Source: Rhizobium sp. 18065
GTDB lineage: Bacteria > Pseudomonadota > Alphaproteobacteria > Rhizobiales > Rhizobiaceae
Direction: 5' to 3'
DNA length: 64,000 bases
Assembly: GCF_902706095.1 (NCBI RefSeq)
Contig: NZ_CACSJP010000003.1
Span: 186,001 to 250,000, forward strand
The notes below the pieces were generated by a model. The model saw only the letters and a list, made by a program, of their open reading frames with translations. It searched no databases and was not told where the DNA came from. Both the position numbers and the translations under genes were made by a program. Below are positions 8,527-17,913 of the stretch, one piece after another. The first letter of the stretch is position 1; every line of letters begins with the position of its first letter.

Positions 8527-10952
8527 ACGAGCAAGTCAAGGTCGATATTGATCGCGCCGAACGTACCGAAAAGCTCCAGGGCATGGGGTGCAAGCGCAAG
8601 CGCGTCGAAGACATCCGCTTTACCCAGGGCAAGGGCAATTATGTCGACGACATCAAGCTGCCCGGCATGCTGTTTGGCGATTTTGTCCGTTCGCCGCATG
8701 CCCATGCCCGCATCGTCAGCATTGACACTTCGCGCGCCAAGGCGCTGCCGGGTGTTGTCGCCGTTTTGACTGCCGCGGACCTCAAGCCGCTTGGCCTACA
8801 CTATATGCCGACGCTGGCCGGTGATGTGCAGGCGGTGCTGGCCGAGCACAAGGTTCTGTTCCAGAACCAGGAGGTGGCCTTCGTCATCGCCGAGGATCGC
8901 TATATCGCCTCCGACGCCACCGAACTGGTGGACGTCGTCTATGAGGCGCTGCCCTGTATCGTCGATCCGTTCAAGTCGATGGATGCGGACGCGCCGATCC
9001 TGCGCGAGGACATCCAGGACAAGATGGTTGGCGCGCATGGGCCGCGCAAGCACCCCAACCACATCTTCGAATGGACGATCGGCGACAAGCAGGCGACCGA
9101 TGATGTGTTTGCCAATGCCGATGTCACGATCAAGGAAATGCTGGTCGATCACCGCACCCATCCGTCGCCGCTGGAAACCTGCCAGTCGCTGGCATCATTC
9201 GACAAGGTCAAGGGTGAGCTGACGCTTTGGGGAACGTTCCAGGCGCCGCATGTTATCCGAACTGTGGTGTCGCTGATCTCCGGACTGCCGGAACACAAGA
9301 TCCATGTCATCGCGCCCGATATCGGCGGCGGCTTCGGCAACAAGGTCGGCGCCTATGCCGGTTACGTCTGCTCGGTGGTCGGCTCGATCGTGCTCGGCGT
9401 GCCGGTGAAATGGGTCGAAGACCGGATGGAGAACCTGTCCACCACATCCTTTGCCCGCGACTATCACATGACCACGGAACTGGCCGCCACAAGCGACGGC
9501 AAGATCCTCGGCATGCGCGTGCATGTTCTGGCCGATCATGGCGCTTTCGACGCTTGCGCCGACCCGTCCAAGTGGCCGGCCGGCTTCATGAATATCTGCA
9601 CGGGATCCTACGATATTCCGGTGGCGCATCTGGCGGTTGACGGCGTCTATACCAACAAGGCGTCCGGTGGCGTGGCCTATCGCTGCTCGTTTCGGGTGAC
9701 GGAAGCGGTGTTTGCCATCGAAAGGGCCATCGAAGTGCTGGCGCAGAAGCTCGGCATGGATTCAGCCGACCTGCGCATGAAGAACTTCATCAAGGCCGAA
9801 CAGTTTCCCTATCATTCGGCGCTGGGCTGGGAATACGATAGTGGCGACTATCACACGGCCATGCAGAAGGCGATGGACGCCATCGGCTACAAGCAGTTGC
9901 GCGACGAGCAGGCCGCTAAGCGCGAAGCGTTCAAGCGCGGCGAAACCCGCGAGCTCATGGGAATCGGCATCTCGTTCTTCACCGAAATCGTCGGTGCGGG
10001 GCCGGCCAAGAACTGTGACATCCTCGGCATTGCGATGTTCGACAGCGCCGAGATTCGTATCCATCCGACAGGCTCGATCATCGCCCGCATGGGCACCAAG
10101 AGCCAGGGGCAGGGGCATGAGACGACCTATGCCCAGATCATCGCCACTGAACTTGGCATTCCCGCCGACGACATCATGATCGAGGAGGGCAATACCGATA
10201 CCGCACCCTATGGTCTCGGGACCTACGGCTCGCGCTCGACACCCGTCGCGGGTGCTGCCACGGCGGTTGCCGCCCGCAAGATCAAGGCCAAGGCGCAGAT
10301 GATCGCCGCCCATATGCTCGAGGTTCACGAGGGCGATCTGGAATGGGATATCGACCGGTTCCGGGTCAAGGGTCTGCCGGAAAAGTTCAAGACGATGAAG
10401 GAGATCGCCTGGTCGGCCTACAATGCTCCCCCTCCGAACATGGAGCCGGGCCTGGAAGCGGTGAATTACTACGAACCACCGAATATGACCTACCCATTTG
10501 GCGCCTATTTCTGCGTCATGGACATCGACGTCGATACCGGTGTTGCCAAGACAAGGCGCTTCTATGCGCTCGATGATTGCGGCACGCGTATCAATCCGAT
10601 GATCATCGAGGGCCAGGTACATGGCGGTCTCACCGAAGCCTTTGCCTGCGCCATGGGCCAGGAGATCCGCTACGACGAGATGGGCAATGTCATGGGCGCA
10701 TCCTTCATGGACTTCTTCCTGCCGACCGCGGTCGAGACGCCGAAATGGGAAACCGACTTCACCGTCACCCCGTCGCCGCATCATCCGATCGGTGCCAAGG
10801 GCGTCGGCGAAAGCCCGCATGTCGGCGGCGTGCCGTGTTTCTCCAATGCGGTAAATGATGCCTACGCTTTCCTCGACGCCGGCCACATCCAGATGCCGCA
10901 TGATGCATGGCGGCTGTGGACGGTGGGCGAGCGTCTGGGTCTGCACGCGTAG
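8523..10952 (+). CDS. coxL: CO dehydrogenase large subunit, form I (Mo-Cu)
   Basis: 809 residues, the same length as the Oligotropha enzyme. Catalytic subunit oxidising CO with water to CO2, two electrons and two protons at a Mo-pyranopterin cytosine dinucleotide/copper site. Decisive feature: the active-site loop VAYRCSFR with Cys388, the copper ligand, fits the form I signature AYxCSFR, as opposed to AYRGAGR of form II relatives of uncertain function. The catalytic Glu763 in [10 protein letters not shown] is also at its canonical position, and the GGGFGNK Moco segment is present. The protein appears complete with no frameshift. It should support CO oxidation if Moco and copper maturation is supplied; this cluster alone does not show growth on CO. 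Confidence 0.97.
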   Translation: MNEQVKVDIDRAERTEKLQGMGCKRKRVEDIRFTQGKGNYVDDIKLPGMLFGDFVRSPHAHARIVSIDTSRAKALPGVVAVLTAADLKPLGLHYMPTLAGDVQAVLAEHKVLFQNQEVAFVIAEDRYIASDATELVDVVYEALPCIVDPFKSMDADAPILREDIQDKMVGAHGPRKHPNHIFEWTIGDKQATDDVFANADVTIKEMLVDHRTHPSPLETCQSLASFDKVKGELTLWGTFQAPHVIRTVVSLISGLPEHKIHVIAPDIGGGFGNKVGAYAGYVCSVVGSIVLGVPVKWVEDRMENLSTTSFARDYHMTTELAATSDGKILGMRVHVLADHGAFDACADPSKWPAGFMNICTGSYDIPVAHLAVDGVYTNKASGGVAYRCSFRVTEAVFAIERAIEVLAQKLGMDSADLRMKNFIKAEQFPYHSALGWEYDSGDYHTAMQKAMDAIGYKQLRDEQAAKREAFKRGETRELMGIGISFFTEIVGAGPAKNCDILGIAMFDSAEIRIHPTGSIIARMGTKSQGQGHETTYAQIIATELGIPADDIMIEEGNTDTAPYGLGTYGSRSTPVAGAATAVAARKIKAKAQMIAAHMLEVHEGDLEWDIDRFRVKGLPEKFKTMKEIAWSAYNAPPPNMEPGLEAVNYYEPPNMTYPFGAYFCVMDIDVDTGVAKTRRFYALDDCGTRINPMIIEGQVHGGLTEAFACAMGQEIRYDEMGNVMGASFMDFFLPTAVETPKWETDFTVTPSPHHPIGAKGVGESPHVGGVPCFSNAVNDAYAFLDAGHIQMPHDAWRLWTVGERLGLHA

Positions 10953-10963
10953 GGTTGAAGAGC

Positions 10964-11845
10964 ATGGCGATCACGCTTCCACAGGACAGGATTGCCACAG
11001 AGATGGCAGCGGTCGGGTATGTTCCCGACCGCGAGCTTGCCACCGCATTGTGGTTGATGGACAGCCTCAAGCGGCCGCTGCTGCTGGAGGGGGAGGCGGG
11101 CGTCGGCAAGACAGAAGTGGCGCGTGCCTTGGCGCTGGCGCGCGATACCAAGCTAATCCGGCTGCAATGCTACGAAGGGCTGGACCAAAGTTCGGCGTTG
11201 TATGAATGGAACTACCAGCGGCAATTGCTGGCTATCAAGGCACGCGAAGGCGTCGATGCGGATGTCGTCGAGGAACAGATATTTTCGGAAAAATACCTGC
11301 TGGAGCGACCGTTGCTGGCGGCCATCCGGCAGCCCAAGTCGCCAGTGCTGCTGATCGACGAGGTCGATCGTGCCGACGAGGAGTTCGAGGCCTTCCTCCT
11401 CGAATTGCTCTCGGATTTCCAGGTGTCTATCCCCGAACTCGGAACGATCACCGCCCTCAGTATTCCCATGGTGATCCTGACGTCGAACGGCACGCGCGAA
11501 TTGTCCGATGCTCTGCGCCGTCGCTGCCTGTACCACTATGTCGATTTCCCCGACGTCGATCGCGAGGCGCGCATCATCCTGTCGCGACTGCCGCACATCG
11601 ACGCGGCACTGGCACTGCAGATCGCCGCGATGGTCAGTCTGATCCGCAAGGAAGAACTGCGCAAGGCGCCCGGCGTTGCAGAAACGCTGGATTGGGCGGC
11701 AACCTTGGCCGGCCTTGACATCCGTCTTCTGCGGGACGAGCCGGAAGCCGTTTACGAGACCCTGATGTGTCTGATCAAGACTGCCGAGGACAAAGCACGG
11801 ATGACGCGGCAGGTGTCGGACCGGCTCCTGGGCAAGGTGGCCTGA
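10964..11845 (+). CDS. coxD: MoxR-type AAA+ ATPase, CO dehydrogenase maturation
   Basis: 293 residues. CoxD is an AAA+ chaperone needed for building the sulfur- and copper-containing Mo site of CoxL. Walker A GEAGVGKT at 43-50, Walker B LLIDEVDRA at about 129-137, sensor-1 Asn in LTSNGTREL, and the arginine-rich LRRRC that follows. The start at 10964 (agag upstream) was chosen over an in-frame start inside coxL. It lies between coxL and coxE with an 11-bp gap before and 1 bp after, as in known cox operons. MoxR ATPases typically act with a VWA protein, here CoxE. Confidence 0.92.
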   Translation: MAITLPQDRIATEMAAVGYVPDRELATALWLMDSLKRPLLLEGEAGVGKTEVARALALARDTKLIRLQCYEGLDQSSALYEWNYQRQLLAIKAREGVDADVVEEQIFSEKYLLERPLLAAIRQPKSPVLLIDEVDRADEEFEAFLLELLSDFQVSIPELGTITALSIPMVILTSNGTRELSDALRRRCLYHYVDFPDVDREARIILSRLPHIDAALALQIAAMVSLIRKEELRKAPGVAETLDWAATLAGLDIRLLRDEPEAVYETLMCLIKTAEDKARMTRQVSDRLLGKVA

Positions 11846-11846
11846 G

Positions 11847-13034
11847 ATGAACGCGTTGCGAAAAAGCGAGATCGATCTCGGCGAGATGATGCGGGCAAAG
11901 CTGTCAAGCTTTGTCTCGACGCTGCGTGACAATGGTTTTGTCATCGGTCTGGCCGAGCTGCGCGATGCGCTCGGCGTGATGAGCAGCGCCAGTGCCGCTC
12001 GACCGTCGCGATTTCGCCCGGCGCTTCGGGCACTGTTTTGCAGTCGCCATTCGGACTGGCAGAAGTTCGACGAGATTTTCGACGCCTTTTGGGCAGGCCG
12101 TGGCATGAAATCTGCGACCCGCATGTCGGGCGCGCCGCAAAAGGCGCCGGACGGCCTGCAGGCTGTGGCTTCGGGTAATCGCGGTCTGGGAGACAATCAG
12201 AATGCCGATCATGTGCAGCGCGGCGAAGGCAGCGAGGAGACTGAGGTCGGCCAGTCGAAGCGTGAGGGTGCCTCGCGCGCAGAGATTTTGACCAGGACCG
12301 ATTTTCGCCACCTCACCGATCCGGACGATCTGGCTGCTGCCCATGATCTCGCCGCACGCCTGGCGCGCAGCATGCGGGCACGGTTGACACGGCGGATGCG
12401 GGCAAGGCGCACCGGGCAGCGGCTCGATCTGAGGCGCACTATCCACAAGAGCATCGGGCATGGTGGCACGCCGATCGAACTGGTCCATCGCCGCCGCAAG
12501 GACAAGCCGCTCAGATTGGTCGTGCTGCTGGACACATCTGGCTCAATGAGTCTTTATTCCGCGGTGTTCCTGCGCTTCATCCACGGGGTGCTGGATGCAT
12601 TTCGGGAGTCCGAGGCCTTCATCTTCCACACGCGATTGATCCATGTGTCGCCGGCATTGCGTGAGCGCGACCCTCAGCGGGCGGTGGAGCGGATGTCCCT
12701 GATGGCCGAAGGTGTCGGTGGCGGCACGCGCATCGGCGAAAGTCTAGGCACCTTCAACCGCTGGCACGCCAAGCGCTGTCTCCATTCGCGCAGTTGCGTG
12801 ATGATCGTCTCGGATGGCTATGACACTGGTCCAGCCGAGCAGCTTGGCTCGGAAATGCGGGCGCTGAGCCGTCGCTGCAAACGCATAGCCTGGCTCAATC
12901 CGATGATCGGTTGGCAGGATTACGCACCGGAGGCCGCCGGCATGAAGGCGGCGCTCCCCTATGTCGATCTTTTTGCGCCAGCCCATAATCTCGAGAGCCT
13001 GGAAGCCATCGAACCCTATCTGGCGAGGATCTGA
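11847..13034 (+). CDS. coxE: VWA-domain protein, CO dehydrogenase maturation
   Basis: 395 residues. Partner of the CoxD ATPase in metal-site assembly. The C-terminal half holds a von Willebrand A fold with the MIDAS motif DTSGSMS starting at Asp229 and a later IVSDGYDTG strand. The N-terminal half is charged and contains an Arg-rich segment (about 165-195: SMRARLTRRMRARRTGQR). Length is close to the remembered ~400 residues for the family. Spaced 1 bp from coxD and 2 bp from coxF. Confidence 0.92.
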   Translation: MNALRKSEIDLGEMMRAKLSSFVSTLRDNGFVIGLAELRDALGVMSSASAARPSRFRPALRALFCSRHSDWQKFDEIFDAFWAGRGMKSATRMSGAPQKAPDGLQAVASGNRGLGDNQNADHVQRGEGSEETEVGQSKREGASRAEILTRTDFRHLTDPDDLAAAHDLAARLARSMRARLTRRMRARRTGQRLDLRRTIHKSIGHGGTPIELVHRRRKDKPLRLVVLLDTSGSMSLYSAVFLRFIHGVLDAFRESEAFIFHTRLIHVSPALRERDPQRAVERMSLMAEGVGGGTRIGESLGTFNRWHAKRCLHSRSCVMIVSDGYDTGPAEQLGSEMRALSRRCKRIAWLNPMIGWQDYAPEAAGMKAALPYVDLFAPAHNLESLEAIEPYLARI

Positions 13035-13036
13035 TC

Positions 13037-13855
13037 ATGCAGCCACAGTCCGACATTCTCGATCTGGTCAGCGAAGCAAGGGCACGCGGTGAGCCCTTTG
13101 CCATCGCGACCGTGGTGCGCACAGTCTCGGTGACTGCTGCCAAGGCGGGTGCGAAAGCTATCGTTCTGGCCGATGGCAGCATATCAGCCGGCTGGATCGG
13201 TGGTGGCTGTGCAAGGGGCGCTGTTCTGAAGGCCGCACACGAAGCAATACGCGATGGTCAACCCCGCCTGATCAGCATCCAGCCGGAGGATCTGCTGGAT
13301 GTGAAGCAGGTGAAACCCGGAGAGCAGAAAGACGGTATATTCTACGCCCGCAACATGTGCCCGAGCCAGGGCACGATGGATGTTTTCGTCGAACCCGTGT
13401 TGCCAAGACCGCATCTTATCATCTTCGGGGCTTCGCCCGTGGCGGTGGCACTTGCCGATATTGCCGGGCGCATGGGTTTTTTCATCACGCTCTGTGCACC
13501 AGCGGCCGATCGGCCGGCTTTTGGTGTTGTCGACCGCAACATTGACGGCTTTGATCTGCCGGCTGGTGTTGCTTCTGGCGACTTCATCGTCATCGCCACA
13601 CAAGGGCGGGGCGACAGCGCCGCAATGAAGGCGGTTCTCGGCGTGACAGCGCGCTACATCGGCTTTGTCGGCTCGACGAAAAAATTCGCAGCGCTTCGTC
13701 GCGATTTCGAGGTGTCGGGGCTCGCTGTCGCCGCAATGGACGACATCCGATCACCGGCGGGCCTTGATCTCGGTTCCATCACCCCGGACGAGATCGCGCT
13801 TTCGATCGTCGCTGAAATGATCGAAGTCCGGCGTCGCGGCCAGAGACACGCCTGA
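13037..13855 (+). CDS. coxF: XdhC/CoxI-family maturation factor
   Basis: 272 residues. XdhC-type proteins bind molybdenum cofactor, promote its sulfuration and hand it to molybdenum hydroxylases. The N-terminal XdhC_CoxI domain has GWIGGGC at 52-58 with the conserved Cys58; the C-terminal Rossmann domain begins LIIFGASPVAVAL near 127-139. Position after coxE matches coxF. No second XdhC-like gene (coxI) occurs in this window, so this copy may serve alone or a second may lie elsewhere. Confidence 0.88.
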   Translation: MQPQSDILDLVSEARARGEPFAIATVVRTVSVTAAKAGAKAIVLADGSISAGWIGGGCARGAVLKAAHEAIRDGQPRLISIQPEDLLDVKQVKPGEQKDGIFYARNMCPSQGTMDVFVEPVLPRPHLIIFGASPVAVALADIAGRMGFFITLCAPAADRPAFGVVDRNIDGFDLPAGVASGDFIVIATQGRGDSAAMKAVLGVTARYIGFVGSTKKFAALRRDFEVSGLAVAAMDDIRSPAGLDLGSITPDEIALSIVAEMIEVRRRGQRHA

Positions 13856-13899
13856 ACTAACGGCTTAAATTAGAAGATACCTGAACTGGGAGAGACAAG

Positions 13900-14544
13900 A
13901 TGGATATGAATGGTTCACAGCGCATCGAGGCATCGCGGGAAACGGTCTTTGCCGGTCTGAACGATGTGGATGTGCTTCGCCAATGTATTCCGGGATGCGA
14001 CAGCATCGAAAAGACCTCCGACACGGAGATGGTCGCCAAGGTCACCTTGCGCATTGGACCGGTCAAGGCAAGTTTTGCCGGCAAGGTGACGCTGTCCGAT
14101 CTTGATCCGCCAAATGGCTACACGATCTCTGGCGAAGGATCAGGCGGCATGGCAGGCTTCGCCAAGGGAAGTGCCAGGGTAACGCTGGAGCAGGATGGCG
14201 AGGCGACGATCCTGCACTACACGGTCGCAGCCGAGATTGGCGGCAAGCTGGCGCAGATGGGCAGCCGGCTGATCGACAGTACAGCCAAGAAGCTGGCTGG
14301 CGATTTCTTTGCCAAGTTTGGTGAGGTCGTTGGTGCGCCTGCAGGTGATGCTGCGGCGGCAGAGGAGACGCCACAGGGTAGCGAGGCCGGCAAGAAAAGC
14401 TGGCTCGGTCGGCTTACCGGCACAGCATCCGTGGCTTTGCTGTTGGTGGCCTTGAGCCCGGCTGCATGTTGTGTGATGGGTCAGCATCATGCCGCCGATG
14501 ACACGATGGCGTTTTCAATCTGCAAATCGCAGCCTCTTGTCTAG
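13900..14544 (+). CDS. coxG: CoxG, membrane-anchored SRPBCC protein
   Basis: 214 residues. CoxG recruits CO dehydrogenase to the cytoplasmic membrane, and in mycobacteria it is reported to carry quinone to the enzyme. Residues 1-150 form an SRPBCC lipid/quinone-binding fold (MDMNGSQRIEASRETVFAGL), followed by an acidic linker (AAAAEETPQGSEAG) and one transmembrane helix at about 170-188. A 25-residue tail follows, with a Cys pair and His pair (CCVMGQHH), which I do not recognise. Good ribosome site (gggagagaca). It is 44 bp after coxF; coxH, coxI and coxK are not present downstream. Confidence 0.88.
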   Translation: MDMNGSQRIEASRETVFAGLNDVDVLRQCIPGCDSIEKTSDTEMVAKVTLRIGPVKASFAGKVTLSDLDPPNGYTISGEGSGGMAGFAKGSARVTLEQDGEATILHYTVAAEIGGKLAQMGSRLIDSTAKKLAGDFFAKFGEVVGAPAGDAAAAEETPQGSEAGKKSWLGRLTGTASVALLLVALSPAACCVMGQHHAADDTMAFSICKSQPLV

Positions 14545-14614
14545 GGGCAGGACAGTTTTGAAGCTCCCCGCCGGTGACTTGGTGGTTGCCGCTCGTTCGG
14601 GGAATAGTTGCGCG

Positions 14615-15688
14615 TCATTCTGTAGCGAGGAGGGCGTCAGGGCTAAGTGATGCCCCTATTGGCGATCCTTCTTCCGCGTCCACAAATACAGGAGGAATCT
14701 CTATCAGCATGGTCTTTGCTCCACCGTGGTCGATGATATCGAACACAGCATTGAGCATTGCTTGCACATCCTGACGCACCATTTCGATTTCGTCGCCCAG
14801 CAAGGCGGCGAAGGGGTCCCAGTCGAAGCAGCCGATCACTGGCATGCGACCCTTGTAGTGGCCCGAGCGCTTGATCCAGCGCATGACACCTTCCAGTGAG
14901 ATGGTCGAGTTGACGAACATGCCGCTTGGCAGGGCGCCTTCGGATGTCGCTAGCGTCTGCAGCGATGTTTCCGCCTTTTCAGGTGCGTAGCCGCAGGTCA
15001 GGATATGGCTTTCGTCAATGGCGATACCAAAGTCTGCATGCGCAGCGCGAAAGCCGCGCACGCGTTCAGCCGTGTTGTGATCGCTGCCACGGCCGCCGAT
15101 GAACAAAAGAGGGTGGATGCCTCCCAGCTTGCGCTGACTGTTGACGAGGATGCGGCGCGTCAGTTCGCGTGCGCCAGCGAAATTATCCGATATGATCGAA
15201 GGGGCTTTCGTTCCGGGAAGATCGACGTTGAGGCTTCTGGCACCGACAGCTGTGCAGAGGTCGCTGATCCGATCCGGGTCGGTTGCACCTGTCGAAATCA
15301 GCCATTCGACCTGGTAGGAAAGCATCGTCCGTGCTGCCTCAAACTCCAGTTCCGGATCGCGTCTCGTGCAGGTGATGATCGGAAATAGCCCGCGGTCACG
15401 GGCCATGGTCTCGAAAGTTTCGACAATCGAACCGAAGTAGCGGTTGTCGTATTTCGGCACGATCATGCCAATGATTTTCGACTTTTCCCGGCGCAGCAGG
15501 CTGGCCTGCATGTTGACGGCATAGCCTTGTTCTTCGGCGATGCGGCTGACCTTTTCGGCTAGCTGTGTGCTGATACGACGCTTTTTCCACGTGCCGTTCA
15601 AGACGGCGCTGACGGCACTTGCGGATGTTCCGGCAAGTTCCGCTAGATCATAGATCGTGGTCTTCTTGGTCGGCCTGTCTTGATTCAC
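14615..15688 (-). CDS. LacI-family regulator of the ribitol operon
   Basis: 357 residues from the GTG at 15688, preceded by aaggag at 6 bp; a GTG 7 codons upstream lies before that ribosome site and is less likely. N-terminal LacI helix-turn-helix (TTIYDLAELAGTSASAVSAVLNG), followed by a periplasmic-binding-protein-like effector domain. It diverges from the ribitol transport operon across 280 bp containing a 34-bp dyad, so it probably represses that operon and itself, with ribitol or a derived pentulose as inducer (inference). Confidence 0.88.
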   Translation of the reverse strand: MNQDRPTKKTTIYDLAELAGTSASAVSAVLNGTWKKRRISTQLAEKVSRIAEEQGYAVNMQASLLRREKSKIIGMIVPKYDNRYFGSIVETFETMARDRGLFPIITCTRRDPELEFEAARTMLSYQVEWLISTGATDPDRISDLCTAVGARSLNVDLPGTKAPSIISDNFAGARELTRRILVNSQRKLGGIHPLLFIGGRGSDHNTAERVRGFRAAHADFGIAIDESHILTCGYAPEKAETSLQTLATSEGALPSGMFVNSTISLEGVMRWIKRSGHYKGRMPVIGCFDWDPFAALLGDEIEMVRQDVQAMLNAVFDIIDHGGAKTMLIEIPPVFVDAEEGSPIGASLSPDALLATE

Positions 15689-15744
15689 ACCATTCTCCTT
15701 TTCAAACACAGCTTGACATCAATGCGCGATGGTGGCAATTCTGC

Positions 15745-15778
15745 TTCATCGATTGAGCAAGGTTGCGCAATCGATGAA
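15745..15778. promoter_or_regulatory. 34-bp dyad in ribitol operon promoter region
   Basis: Arms TTCATCGATTGAGCA (15745-15759) and TGCGCAATCGATGAA (15764-15778) are inverted repeats matching at 14 of 15 positions around a 4-nt centre. The right arm also contains TTGCGCAA, an 8-bp palindrome centred on CG, as in LacI-family operators. It lies between the divergent lacI-type gene and the binding-protein gene. Confidence 0.6.
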
Positions 15779-15968
15779 TTTGGTTGGCTGTGGAGGGTCG
15801 ACCGGGGAGGCGTCCGGGTAAATCCACGTTCATGACCGCGCTGACGGTAGTCGGTGAGGGCTGTGATCGGCACACTTTTCCGCCGCAAGCGGCAAGGTGG
15901 CAGGGACTTGGACAGAAAACCGGAGCGCGTCTCTCGACACGGGTTTTTGCATTCAAAAGGAGGAAACT

Positions 15969-17015
15969 ATGACATTTCGTTCAATGCTGTTGGTGTCGGC
16001 TGCTGCCGTTGCCCTGTGTGCCGGTTCTGCCTTTGCGCAGGACGCTGCAACTGTCGCGTTCCTGATGCCGGACCAGGCATCGACACGCTACGAGAACCAT
16101 GACTATCCGGGATTCAAGGCAGAGATGGAAAAGCTCTGCCCGACCTGCGCAGTGATCTATCAGAACGCCAATGCTGATACGGCCCTTCAGCAGCAGCAGT
16201 TCAATTCGGTAATCGCCCAGGGTGCCAAGGTGATCGTGCTTGATCCGGTGGATTCGGCTGCCGCTGCCGCACTCGTCGAGATTGCCCAGTCGCAGGACGT
16301 CAAGGTGATTGCCTATGACCGGCCGATCCCGGCCAAACCGGCCGACTTCTATGTGTCATTCGACAATGAAGGTATCGGTCACGCGATCGCTCAGTCGCTG
16401 GTTGCGCATATGAAGGCAAGTGGTGTTCCAGAGGGTGCGGGCGTTCTGCAAATCAACGGTTCGCCGACGGATGCAGCAGCCGGCCTCATTCGCGACGGCA
16501 TCCATCGCGGTCTGAAGGATTCCGGTTACAAGACGCTGGCCGAATTCGATACGCCCGAATGGGCGCCGCCAAAGGCGCAGGAATGGGCCGCCGGTCAGAT
16601 CACTCGCTTCGGCGCCGACATCAAGGGCGTTGTTGCGGCCAATGACGGCACTGGCGGTGGCGCGATTGCTGCCTTCAAGGCAGCGGGTGTTGACCCTGTT
16701 CCGCCGGTCACCGGCAATGACGCAACCATTGCGGCACTGCAGCTGATCATTTCCGGCGACCAGTACAACACGATTTCCAAGCCATCGGAAATCGTGGCGG
16801 CTGCGGCAGCCCGAGTGGCCGTACAGCTCCTGAAGGGCGAGACACCTGAAGCAAAGACCTCGCTTTACGACACGCCGTCCGAGCTCTTCGTTCCAGCCGT
16901 GGTCACGGCTGAAAACATCAAGGCTGAAATCTTCGACAAGAAGATCCAGACGGCGGAAGAGGTCTGCACCGGCGAATATGCCGAAGGCTGCAAGACGCTC
17001 GGCATCGCGCAGTAA
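15969..17015 (+). CDS. Sugar/polyol ABC binding protein (probably ribitol)
   Basis: 348 residues. Periplasmic receptor of a CUT2-class transporter, type I periplasmic binding fold (Peripla_BP_4), similar in layout to XylF/RbsB. Signal peptide: MTFRSMLLVSAAAVALCAGSAFA, with cleavage near residue 23. A CPTC motif follows early in the mature protein and two more Cys lie near the C-terminus, so a disulfide is possible. Strong ribosome site (aggaggaaact) fixes the start. Ribitol specificity is inferred from the ribitol dehydrogenase and ribulokinase in the same operon; xylose-type sugars are alternatives. Confidence 0.85.
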   Translation: MTFRSMLLVSAAAVALCAGSAFAQDAATVAFLMPDQASTRYENHDYPGFKAEMEKLCPTCAVIYQNANADTALQQQQFNSVIAQGAKVIVLDPVDSAAAAALVEIAQSQDVKVIAYDRPIPAKPADFYVSFDNEGIGHAIAQSLVAHMKASGVPEGAGVLQINGSPTDAAAGLIRDGIHRGLKDSGYKTLAEFDTPEWAPPKAQEWAAGQITRFGADIKGVVAANDGTGGGAIAAFKAAGVDPVPPVTGNDATIAALQLIISGDQYNTISKPSEIVAAAAARVAVQLLKGETPEAKTSLYDTPSELFVPAVVTAENIKAEIFDKKIQTAEEVCTGEYAEGCKTLGIAQ

Positions 17016-17032
17016 CGTTTCTCCCGAGACGT

Positions 17033-17058
17033 CCGGTCGGGCTTCATGGTCCGGCCGG
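17033..17058 (+). other. Intercistronic stem-loop after binding protein
   Basis: CCGGTCGG and CCGGCCGG can form an 8-bp stem (one G-U pair) around a 10-nt loop, in the 76-bp gap between the binding-protein and ATPase genes. No T-run follows. It may protect the upstream message from 3' exonucleases. Confidence 0.45.
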
Positions 17059-17091
17059 GCTTGCCATCGAACCCAAGAAGAGCGTCAAGTC

Positions 17092-17913
17092 ATGGTGCAA
17101 CAAGACAGAGTGGATCCGGCGAAGGGAAGTACCATCCTTCGACTGAGCAATATCTCCAAAAATTTCGGTGCTGTGTCGGCGCTTACCGATATCGATCTGG
17201 AAGTGCGTGCCGGTGAAGTTGTGGCCTTGGTGGGTGACAACGGTGCCGGCAAGTCGACCCTGATCAAGGTTCTGGCCGGCGTACATCAGCCATCCTCAGG
17301 CAAGATCGAATTCTGCGGGCAGGAAGTCTCCCTCCATAGCCCCAGTCGGGCGCTCGAGTTGGGAATTGCGACTGTCTTCCAGGATCTGGCGCTTTGCGAA
17401 AATCTGGACGTGGTCGCCAATCTCTTTCTCGGCCATGAACTGTCGCCCTGGAACCTCGATGAGGTTGCCATGGAAGTGCGTGCCTGGACGCTTCTGAGGG
17501 AGCTTGCCGCGCGCATTCCGTCCGTGCGGGAACCGATTGCCTCCCTGTCGGGAGGCCAACGGCAGACCGTCGCCATCGCAAGGTCGCTACTCCTCGCTCC
17601 GAAGATTATCATGCTCGACGAGCCGACTGCCGCACTTGGTGTTGCCCAGACGGCGGAGGTCCTCAACCTGATCGAGCGCGTGCGCGATCGTGGTCTCGGG
17701 GTCATCATCATCAGCCACAATATGGAGGATGTTCGTGCCGTCGCCGACCGCATCGTGGTTTTGCGCCTCGGGCGCAACAACGGTGTATTCAGCCCGGATG
17801 CATCCAATCAGGAACTCGTCGCGTCCATTACCGGCGCCACGGAGAACTCCGTGTCGCGCCGCCAAGATCGCAAGACTGGCCACAACAACGAACTGGGCGG
17901 GAGCACCGCATGA
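17092..17913 (+). CDS. Sugar ABC transporter ATP-binding protein
   Basis: 273 residues. Single nucleotide-binding domain, as in FrcA-type transporters, rather than the ~500-residue duplicated ATPase typical of RbsA/XylG. Walker A GDNGAGKST at 48-56, signature LSGGQRQ at 152-158, Walker B IIMLDE at 172-177, and a switch His in IIISHNMEDV. The start at 17092 is weakly supported (a far-upstream aagaag), and in-frame starts within the preceding intergenic region were rejected. It overlaps the permease gene by four bases (ATGA). Powers uptake, probably as a homodimer. Confidence 0.9.
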   Translation: MVQQDRVDPAKGSTILRLSNISKNFGAVSALTDIDLEVRAGEVVALVGDNGAGKSTLIKVLAGVHQPSSGKIEFCGQEVSLHSPSRALELGIATVFQDLALCENLDVVANLFLGHELSPWNLDEVAMEVRAWTLLRELAARIPSVREPIASLSGGQRQTVAIARSLLLAPKIIMLDEPTAALGVAQTAEVLNLIERVRDRGLGVIIISHNMEDVRAVADRIVVLRLGRNNGVFSPDASNQELVASITGATENSVSRRQDRKTGHNNELGGSTA

